Below are positions 58,029-64,000 of a stretch of DNA of 64,000 nt, piece by piece (position 1 is the stretch's first letter; each line of letters starts with the position of its first letter). Under the pieces are notes generated by a model that had not been told where the DNA came from, did not search any database, and saw only the letters and a list, made by a program, of their open reading frames with translations. The stretch lies in NCBI GenBank assembly GCA_900769645.1, contig CAAGHI010000076.1, forward strand, positions 62,001 through 126,000, given 5' to 3'. The stretch is from Candidatus Gastranaerophilales bacterium (GTDB lineage: Bacteria; Cyanobacteriota; Vampirovibrionia; Gastranaerophilales; Gastranaerophilaceae). A program made the translations under genes and the position numbers.

Positions 58029-58687
58029 ATTTTAAGGTAAACGCAATAATTCCCGCTGGCGGAACGTCATCTCGTTTTGGGAAAAGCAATAAATTATTAG
58101 AAAAAATTGGCGAAAAAGAAGTTATAAAATACACTGTCGAGGCGTTTGAAAAATCAAACGTTGACGAGATAATAATTTGTGCAAATGTTGCAATAATTGA
58201 TGATTTGAAAAAGATTTTAAACGACTGCAAAAAAGTTCGAATAATCAAAGGCGGATCATCTCGTCAAGAATCTGTTTTTAACGGGATAAAGGCTTGTGAA
58301 TGCGATTATGTCTTAATCCACGATGCTGCAAGACCAATGATTACAGCGGATTTGATTAACACTGCGATTGATGAAGTTATTTTGAAAAACGCTTTGACCG
58401 TTGCTACAAAAACGATTGATACAATAAAAGAAGTTGTTGACGGGAAAATTGTCAAAACTATTGACAGGTCAAAGTTATACAATACTCAGACGCCACAGGC
58501 TTTCAGATACGATTTGATAAAAGACGCACATGAAAAACTTTCAGGTCAAAGTTTTACGGACGATGCCGGCATGCTTGAGGCACTTGGGCAAACGGTTTAC
58601 ATTTTGAATGGAAGTTACAAAAATATAAAAATCACGACCCAAAACGATATTGATATTGCGAAAGTTTATTTGGCAGTGTCTAATTAG
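58025..58687 (+). CDS. ispD: 2-C-methyl-D-erythritol 4-phosphate cytidylyltransferase
   Basis: MEP-pathway step to CDP-ME for isoprenoids. 220 aa. NAIIPAGGTSSRFGKSNKLL is the nucleotide-binding start, followed by IKGGSSRQESVFNGIKAC, VLIHDAARPMI (H-D-A-A-R-P) and TIDRSKLYNTQTPQAFRYDL. All key IspD motifs are present. Shine-Dalgarno AAGGAGCAGGC. Overlaps thiL by 4 bp. Confidence 0.95.
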   Translation: MNFKVNAIIPAGGTSSRFGKSNKLLEKIGEKEVIKYTVEAFEKSNVDEIIICANVAIIDDLKKILNDCKKVRIIKGGSSRQESVFNGIKACECDYVLIHDAARPMITADLINTAIDEVILKNALTVATKTIDTIKEVVDGKIVKTIDRSKLYNTQTPQAFRYDLIKDAHEKLSGQSFTDDAGMLEALGQTVYILNGSYKNIKITTQNDIDIAKVYLAVSN

Positions 58688-58767
58688 TTTATATATACAT
58701 GATGTCGGGGTAGGTACCCCTACCTACTTTCTAATTAATGTTTTTAAATTTGTAATATTATCGGTTT

Positions 58768-58842
58768 TCGTCATTCTGAAAACTTAGAAAATTTCCCCCA
58801 AGCGATTAGCGAGGGGATAAATTTTCTTGTTATTCAGAATCT
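58768..58842. repeat. Dispersed palindromic repeat, copy 7
   Basis: TTCGTCATTCTGAAAACTTAG...TTATTCAGAATCTA with the core ATTTCCCCCAAGCGATTAGC changed from the other copies. Confidence 0.8.
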
Positions 58843-58884
58843 AACTTACAAATGTGATTGCTGGATTATTATTTTTCGTTCAAA

Positions 58885-58927
58885 CATCATAAACGCCAAC
58901 CTTCGATGACGGTTGGCGTTTATGATG
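58885..58927. terminator. Perfect 17-bp stem-loop
   Basis: CATCATAAACGCCAACC and its exact complement around TTCGATGAC. It lies between the convergent ispD and the small minus-strand ORF. Both directions end in moderate T-tracts. Confidence 0.75.
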
Positions 58928-58960
58928 AAATATCTTGTAACATTATCTAATCCTATAATT

Positions 58961-59122
58961 CTATATCAACCCTAGAACTTTTTTGTACCATGAAAAGGTT
59001 TCTAACTCAATTCCATTGAATGTTGTTTTTAAACATTGATTTTTCAAGTAGTTTTCAAACTCATCATTAAATTTTGATTTTGTAGTTTTGTCTTTTGTAG
59101 TTTTTGAAATTAATACTGTCAT
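58961..59122 (-). CDS. Small basic hypothetical protein
   Basis: 53 aa from the ATG at 59122, which has AAAGGAGTAGGTCT upstream; an ATG at 59146 opens a slightly longer frame. Starts MTVLISKTTKDKTTKSKFND and contains two Cys-free beta/helix stretches (EFENYLKN, IELETFSWYKKVLG). No membrane helix or known motif. It could be a real small protein because of the good ribosome-binding site. Confidence 0.45.
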   Translation of the reverse strand: MTVLISKTTKDKTTKSKFNDEFENYLKNQCLKTTFNGIELETFSWYKKVLGLI

Positions 59123-59394
59123 AGACCTACTCCTTTTGTTTTCCATTAGTACCCCATATTATATTACATATATAATTCAGTATGTATTATAACATATTAT
59201 TTAAAGTTTTGCTAGTGGGTTGAAATTGCCATGTCGGCAAAATTTAAGTCCTGTGCGGATAAATTAATTGTAAATTTTTGTAAAACTATTTTCTGCAAAA
59301 AACTATGGGATTTTTAACCCATTTGCATGGTCATGCTAAGGTTAATATCTCATTTTTTCAATTGCCCGAGTAGGTTATTTTGTCTAATTTTAAA
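59123..59394. other. Upstream region without a gene
   Basis: No ORF. TTGAAATTGCCATG and a partial palindrome GCATGGTCATGC at about 59322-59336 are the only noticeable features. Confidence 0.3.
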
Positions 59395-59934
59395 CTAGTG
59401 GAATAATCTGAAAACCGAGTAAAGGAGCCTTGAAGAGCGTTTCAAATTGCGTTTGAAATCGCTTACTGATATATCTGGACACAAATCTTGTGATTGTTTA
59501 TAGTCATAAAATTCTTTCAAAACAATGTCACTATCAGGGTTGTTAAATTGGATTTGTTCAACTCTTTTAGGCTTTTTAAAATTTGCACGAACTTTTTCAA
59601 ACTCGCCATAATCAAGGAATAATCCGCCACAGGTGTAACAAGTGTCGATTTCAACTCCAAAAACCTTTGTCTTAACCATATTGTGCGCACATGAAGGGCA
59701 AATTCTGGTTTTGGCTTCATCAACCGGCATAAAGTTTTTGCCTTCTAAAACTTTTTTGAGTTCTGAAATATCGTCATCGTGTCCACTAAATTCTTGGAGC
59801 TCTCTTGCGTCAAAAAACGTTCCGCCACAGCCGTTTGTGCAAACATCAATATTTATACCTTTTTCAGCAATAAAAACTTTTGTCATCGGTTTGCCACATG
59901 CAGGACAAAGTATCTCAAATTGTGTATCAGCCAT
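59395..59934 (-). CDS. Double zinc-ribbon (TFIIB-like) protein
   Basis: 179 aa. Two copies of the zf-TFIIB pattern: CPACGKPMTKVFIAEKGINI with DVCTNGCGGTFFDARELQEF, and CPSCAHNMVKTKVFGVEIDT with CYTCGGLFLDYGEFEKV. Each has C-x-x-C...C-x-x-C-G-G-x-F/W. The C-terminal 50 residues are helical and basic. Such proteins are of unknown function. Shine-Dalgarno AGAGGAAAATT. Confidence 0.8.
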   Translation of the reverse strand: MADTQFEILCPACGKPMTKVFIAEKGINIDVCTNGCGGTFFDARELQEFSGHDDDISELKKVLEGKNFMPVDEAKTRICPSCAHNMVKTKVFGVEIDTCYTCGGLFLDYGEFEKVRANFKKPKRVEQIQFNNPDSDIVLKEFYDYKQSQDLCPDISVSDFKRNLKRSSRLLYSVFRLFH

Positions 59935-59985
59935 AATTTTCCTCTTTTCGATTATATTTTCTGATTATAAAAACATTTTGGCACT

Positions 59986-60013
59986 AAAAAAACCTCCTTT
60001 TAAAGGAGGTTTT
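59986..60013 (-). terminator. Terminator after the M48-like gene
   Basis: AAAACCTCC...GGAGGTTTT stem on the minus strand followed by TTTTTAG. Confidence 0.75.
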
Positions 60014-60039
60014 AAAGAGTTTTATGTCGTTTTTAAAAA

Positions 60040-60876
60040 TTATTTTGTTTCTGCGCTATCAGCCAAGTTTTTCAAAATAGTATATGAAGCGTCCCAACCG
60101 TTCAAACCGCCTGTAGCTTTGTATTTAGCGATTTGTTTAGCTCTTTCTTTTTTCAATTTAGCTTGTTCTTTTTGGAATTTTGCTAATTTAGCTTTGTTTG
60201 AATTTCTTTCAGTAATTGTTGGTTGAATATATGCTAAGAAGTTTTTGTATTCTTTACAGTTGTAGCCGGCTTTAACCTTTGATGGGTAGTTGTAAGAAAG
60301 ATAATCGTAGATGTACATTGTACGTCTAAAGTTGTTTGGTTGGCTTTTCAAAACGTCAAGAGAAGTTCCAGGTTGTTTGCCCAAAACAACAATCATTGCA
60401 AGTGGGTTGTAACCGGCTTGAATCATCAAGTCAACGCCTGTAATATCAGCGTTCATTTTGTCTTTTTCAGACATATTTTTTAGAGTTAATTCATTTGCAA
60501 TCAAGGCTGTGTTTTCAAGTCCTGTATCTGTAAAGTTTCCTGCAAGAGCAGAAGTTACGTTAGATACAAATTTTTTCTTAGAAGCGTTTGCATTGATCAC
60601 AACACCGATTTGTTGAGCGATTACAGCTGCAACTTCGTTGTCGTTACCTGTGTAGCCCAAATCTGTTTTTGGGATATAAAGTTCATTGTTAGAGTTTGAT
60701 GTGCTGTTTGTAACATCTGTTTCTGTCACAACGAATTTAGTAGTTGTAGGCAAGCTGTTTTTTGTCAAAACTTGTTTTCCAACTGTCGGAACTCTGTCAA
60801 CAGCACTCCAAGTTGCTGCAAGAGAAGGTACCGCAAGGGTTGCCGCTAAAAACAATGATAAAATAATCTTTTTCAT
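60040..60876 (-). CDS. M48-like protein lacking the zinc-protease active site
   Basis: 278 aa, exported (MKKIILSLFLAATLAVPSLA, cleavage before A-T-W). The body follows the M48/Oma1-type layout: DLGYTGNDNEVAAVIAQQIGVVINANA, where H-E-x-x-H should be, and MNADITGVDLMIQAGYNP, which normally is E-x-x-A-D-x-x-G. The zinc ligands are gone (Q-Q-I-G-V and N). A helical basic tail KAKLAKFQKEQAKLKK follows. So it has the fold but not the catalytic residues. It may act as a chaperone-like or binding protein. AGGAGTAAAAAAA before the ATG; the longer frame from 60918 is less likely. Confidence 0.7.
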   Translation of the reverse strand: MKKIILSLFLAATLAVPSLAATWSAVDRVPTVGKQVLTKNSLPTTTKFVVTETDVTNSTSNSNNELYIPKTDLGYTGNDNEVAAVIAQQIGVVINANASKKKFVSNVTSALAGNFTDTGLENTALIANELTLKNMSEKDKMNADITGVDLMIQAGYNPLAMIVVLGKQPGTSLDVLKSQPNNFRRTMYIYDYLSYNYPSKVKAGYNCKEYKNFLAYIQPTITERNSNKAKLAKFQKEQAKLKKERAKQIAKYKATGGLNGWDASYTILKNLADSAETK

Positions 60877-60926
60877 TTTTTTTACTCCTATCTTATAATT
60901 TTGTGGTATTTCTACCAAACTATATT

Positions 60927-61613
60927 TTAATCTATAAATCTAAATTTAATCAAGGCGATAATCGCATGAATTCCATCACGCCAAGTGATTTTTTTGCCTT
61001 CTGCAAACTCACGTCCGTAATATGAAACAGGAAGTTCATAGAGTCTTGCGCCTCGTTTCAATACTTTTGCCGTAATTTCTGGCTCAAAATCAAATCTGTT
61101 TGATTTAATTTCAATTCCTTTAATAAAATCAGCCTTAAACGCTTTGTAGCAAGTTTCCATGTCGGTCAAAGTTGAACCGTACAAAACATTTGTCAAAAGT
61201 GATAAAAACTTGTTTCCGAGCAAATGGTGGAACATGAACGAGCGAGAAGGTTTTCCGCCTGAAAGTCTTGACCCGTAACAAACATCAGCTTTCCCATCAA
61301 GGATAAGTTGAACAAGGGGTTCATAATCCACAGGATCGTATTCCAAATCAGCGTCTTGAATTACAATAATGTCGCCTGTAGCTTCCTTAAAGCCTGTTCT
61401 AAGCGCTGCCCCTTTACCCTGATTGTAGTCGTGGTACAAAACTTTGTACGGATATTTTGAATACAAATCTGTAGTGCCGTCAGTTGAATAGTCGTCAATT
61501 AGTATTATTTCTTTTTCAAGCCCACAAAAGCTAGCGTTTTCAACTTTTTCAAGGATTTTGTCTAATGTGTTTACTTCGTTATAAACAGGGATTAATATCG
61601 TAATTTTATTCAT
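60927..61613 (-). CDS. Family 2 glycosyltransferase (polyprenyl-phosphate type)
   Basis: 228 aa. KITILIPVYNEVNTLDKILE start, EIILIDDYSTDGT, GKGAALRTGFKEATGDIIVIQDADLEYDP (D-A-D) and KAFKADFIKGIEIKSNRFDF. This GT2 pattern fits dolichol/polyprenyl-phosphate mannosyl- or glucosyltransferases, which load sugars on lipid carriers for envelope glycans. No membrane helix is encoded, so a soluble or peripheral enzyme. Confidence 0.87.
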   Translation of the reverse strand: MNKITILIPVYNEVNTLDKILEKVENASFCGLEKEIILIDDYSTDGTTDLYSKYPYKVLYHDYNQGKGAALRTGFKEATGDIIVIQDADLEYDPVDYEPLVQLILDGKADVCYGSRLSGGKPSRSFMFHHLLGNKFLSLLTNVLYGSTLTDMETCYKAFKADFIKGIEIKSNRFDFEPEITAKVLKRGARLYELPVSYYGREFAEGKKITWRDGIHAIIALIKFRFID

Positions 61614-61708
61614 TTATATATAAGCTCCACAAAAAATATTTGTAATATTCTAAAAAATATTGTACAATAAAAACATACAGTTGTAAAATATATATTAAAG
61701 GGTTCAAA

Positions 61709-63418
61709 ATGATTAAGTGTGATACGGAGATTATAAAAAAAGGTTTGTCAGAGCTTGAGGACAAAAACTACGATGGCGCAGTTGAGACATTCAAAGAGGC
61801 TAGAAAGTTTTATACCGACAACTCGGAGATGCTTTCTGTAAGTTTGAGTTTTCTTGGTATGTCACGCTATCTTGTGGACAAAAATTCGTACACAGATGTT
61901 TTGAAAACTCTTAATGAAGCTCGATATATGGCGGATTTTGCCAAAAGTGCTACTGCAAAAATCGCAAATGAGTATGCAAAAGGTACGATAGAGTTTGGTG
62001 AAGGTTCAAAAGATACTGCAATGATGTATTTTGAAAATGCCAAAAACCTCTCTATGACAGCCGGTGATGAGCTTTCAATTGTCGGGTATGTTTTGACAAG
62101 AATTAAACAACTCAGAGCAGGACTTGATTTTTCCTTGCCTATAAAAAGTGATCCGCTTGTTTCGCTTGTAAAAATCGGGCGTTCAATCACTGCCGTAACC
62201 GATATTGATATACTTTTGAGAGTTATCGCAGAAGAAACAAAAATCGCTATTCAAGCCGACAGATGTACCGTTTTTATGTATGATAAAGATAAAAACGAAC
62301 TTTGGAGCAAGGTTGCACTCGGCATGGACAGTCAAGAAATCCGTTTTCCGGCAGACAAAGGACTTGCGGGCTATGTCGTAAAAACGGGAGAGCCTTTAAA
62401 TATTCCGGACGCCTACAACGATCCACGTTTCAATCCTGATATCGACAAAGAAACTGGTTATCACACTAAAACTATTTTGTGTATGCCGATTAAAAACAAT
62501 AATCAGGAAATTATCGGCGCATTTCAGGTTTTGAACAAATTGGGTGGTGTATTTACGAAGGGCGATGAAGATTTGCTTGTTGCAATTGGCGGAAGTGCCT
62601 CTATTGCGCTTGAAAATGCCCAGTTATTCGAACAGCAAAAGGAACTTTATAAAGAGCAAAAAGTTCTGTTTGAAAGTTTTATCGATACGCTTGCAACCTC
62701 AATCGATGCCCGTGACAAGATTACAGCCGGTCATTCAAGCCGTGTAAAACTTTATTCTATGCTGATTGTTGATGCGTTGGATTGCGATGAAAAGTTTAAA
62801 GAAATTGTTGAAAAAGCTGCAATATTGCACGATATCGGCAAAATCGGTATCAGAGATTCCGTTCTTCAAAAAGAAGGCAAATTGACTGACGAGGAGTACA
62901 AACATATTCAAGAGCATGTAAAAATTACCCATGACATTTTGGAGAAAATTCACACGTCAGAAGATTTTAAACAGATTACGGAAATCGCTTGTTCGCACCA
63001 CGAAAAGTTCGATGGTTCAGGCTATTACAGACATTTGAGTGGAGAAAATATTCCTTATGGCGGACGAATTCTTGCGGTTGCCGATGTATTTGATGCGATA
63101 ACTTCAAAACGTCACTACCGTGATAAAATGCCTATCCAAAACGTTATTGATATCTTGATTTCCGGCAAAGACAAGCATTTTGACGGAAAACTTGTTGATA
63201 CTTTCTTGAAAATTCCGACAGACAAGATTATTAAGGTATTTTTGACGGAAAACCACAGTAGCTTTAAGGACGAGGACAAAGAACTGTTAAGTAAATATAA
63301 TTTGTTTGACATTCACGAGTTTATCGTTAATGATAATGCTACCGAGGAACAAAAACATATTGTGGATTTGTTTAATTTCTACTATTCTGGGAATAGAGAT
63401 AAGAAAGAAGGTTGTTAG
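61709..63418 (+). CDS. GAF and HD-GYP c-di-GMP phosphodiesterase-type protein
   Basis: 569 aa. TPR-like helical N-terminus (GLSELEDKNYDGAVETFKEA, residues 8-130). GAF domain (about 155-310: IQADRCTVFMYDKDKNELWS, FPADKGLAGYVVKTGEPLNI). HD-GYP domain with HSSRVKLYSMLIVDAL, AAILHDIGKIGIRD (intact HD), HHEKFDGSGYYRHLSGENIP (G-Y-Y in place of G-Y-P) and ILAVADVFDAITSKRHYRD. The enzyme half looks active. Shine-Dalgarno AAAGGGTTCAAA. Followed 3 bp later by another exported protein gene. Confidence 0.9.
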   Translation: MIKCDTEIIKKGLSELEDKNYDGAVETFKEARKFYTDNSEMLSVSLSFLGMSRYLVDKNSYTDVLKTLNEARYMADFAKSATAKIANEYAKGTIEFGEGSKDTAMMYFENAKNLSMTAGDELSIVGYVLTRIKQLRAGLDFSLPIKSDPLVSLVKIGRSITAVTDIDILLRVIAEETKIAIQADRCTVFMYDKDKNELWSKVALGMDSQEIRFPADKGLAGYVVKTGEPLNIPDAYNDPRFNPDIDKETGYHTKTILCMPIKNNNQEIIGAFQVLNKLGGVFTKGDEDLLVAIGGSASIALENAQLFEQQKELYKEQKVLFESFIDTLATSIDARDKITAGHSSRVKLYSMLIVDALDCDEKFKEIVEKAAILHDIGKIGIRDSVLQKEGKLTDEEYKHIQEHVKITHDILEKIHTSEDFKQITEIACSHHEKFDGSGYYRHLSGENIPYGGRILAVADVFDAITSKRHYRDKMPIQNVIDILISGKDKHFDGKLVDTFLKIPTDKIIKVFLTENHSSFKDEDKELLSKYNLFDIHEFIVNDNATEEQKHIVDLFNFYYSGNRDKKEGC

Positions 63419-63421
63419 ATT

Positions 63422-64000
63422 TTGCAAAAATTGCTATTTACAATTTTAATATCGACACTTGTGGCAGCGCCTGTTTTAGCAGAAGGTTTTGACACAATTC
63501 AACCTGCAAATCCCCTATCCACAGAGCCTTTACCCGTGAATACCGTTGCAATTCCGGTCAAAAAAGCAACTTTGACTCACAATAGTATCCATAATCAGTA
63601 TGTAATTGCATTCAACAGATTTATGCAGAGCAATGTAAAATCTGCATATATGGATTTTAAAGTTTTAATCGAAACAATGGACGAAAACGATTATGCTTAT
63701 ATGAAAATGGCTGAAAATATGGCGGATATCGGATTTTTCGACCTTTCAGATTTGGCAGCATCAAAGATTGAGGACAAAGCGCTTTCAGACTTTTTGCTTG
63801 GCGATATAAAACTTTATTATTCGCCGTCAAAAAAGCTTAAACCTGACGATGAGATTTATTTGGGAGAAGTTTTTTCAAATATAATTTACAATGATCAGAG
63901 TCGTGAAGCCACATCAGAATTGGTTAAAAACACAGATTTGATGACGAATTCTGACTATGCAAACTACCTTGTTGCACTCGGGTATTTGAAATCTAACGAT
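63422..64000 (+). CDS. Exported helical-repeat protein, N-terminal part
   Basis: 193 codons to the right window edge. TTG start with GAAAGAAGG 9-10 nt upstream. Signal peptide MQKLLFTILISTLVAAPVLA cut before E-G-F. The mature region contains short helical units (YVIAFNRFMQSNVKSAYMDF, YAYMKMAENMADIGFFDLSD) resembling TPR/SEL1-like repeats. The C-terminus is outside. It begins 3 bp after the HD-GYP gene, so the two may be one operon. Confidence 0.75.
   Translation, partial: MQKLLFTILISTLVAAPVLAEGFDTIQPANPLSTEPLPVNTVAIPVKKATLTHNSIHNQYVIAFNRFMQSNVKSAYMDFKVLIETMDENDYAYMKMAENMADIGFFDLSDLAASKIEDKALSDFLLGDIKLYYSPSKKLKPDDEIYLGEVFSNIIYNDQSREATSELVKNTDLMTNSDYANYLVALGYLKSND

Overview
The window reads as a chromosome segment of an AT-rich, anaerobic, Gram-negative-type bacterium. 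Pointers are a class III (NrdD/NrdG) ribonucleotide reductase, a GT9 LPS-type glycosyltransferase, BioY biotin uptake, GAF/GGDEF/HD-GYP signalling proteins and secreted proteins with ordinary signal peptides. An N-terminal P-x-F-K-G motif on a surface-effector-like protein (17953-19308) and the overall gene repertoire suggest a gut Gastranaerophilales/Melainabacteria-type organism. That placement is an inference from memory of the group, not a search result.

Layout. 1-4600: a peptide-ABC ATPase, a large Ala/Pro-rich unknown, two tandem hydrophobic micro-ORFs that look like type I toxin-antitoxin modules, and Hsp20. 4660-21100: housekeeping genes (PIF1-like helicase, gltX, bioY, rimI, xerD-like, aroC, ffh) mixed with an HD protein, a zeta-toxin-like P-loop protein, an ADP-ribosyltransferase-like effector, tRNA-Glu and an esterase. 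21169-31697: tRNA-Ser(UGA), whose 3' end serves as the attachment site of a 10.4-kb integrative element bounded by 21-bp direct repeats. It carries an OB-fold protein, a decayed DnaB-like protein, a superinfection-immunity-type membrane protein, uracil-DNA glycosylase, Xre and Xis-like regulators, a TOPRIM/DUF3987 replication protein, a tyrosine integrase and a DUF3644/HEPN-like gene. 31700-34750: scar of an older insertion (integrase and ABC-transporter fragments), a very AT-rich operon of three unknown membrane proteins and a DNA-methyltransferase remnant. 34783-64000: drug-efflux MFS, nrdDG, a TPR protein, a U32 peptidase, a two-component pair, carbonic anhydrase, a 1617-residue unknown, a GH13 enzyme, ROK kinase-GT9, a GGDEF/HD protein, thiL-ispD, zinc-ribbon protein, an M48-like pseudo-protease, GT2 and a GAF/HD-GYP protein.

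How the genes work together. nrdD-nrdG, rimI-bioY, ROK-GT9, thiL-ispD and histidine kinase-response regulator are tightly spaced or overlapping and probably co-transcribed. Many genes lack a Shine-Dalgarno and instead have a -10 hexamer exactly 6 nt before the ATG, which puts +1 on the A of the start codon. Leaderless translation therefore seems common here. Intergenic regions carry a dispersed family of 60-75 bp imperfect palindromes and strange short-word repeats.

The most promising unexplained systems are the tandem micro-ORF/antisense units (3429-4052), the leaderless start pattern, the three-gene membrane operon beside the integration scar (32290-34542), the DUF3644/HEPN-like gene, and the two large low-complexity proteins (1725-3344, 46622-51475).
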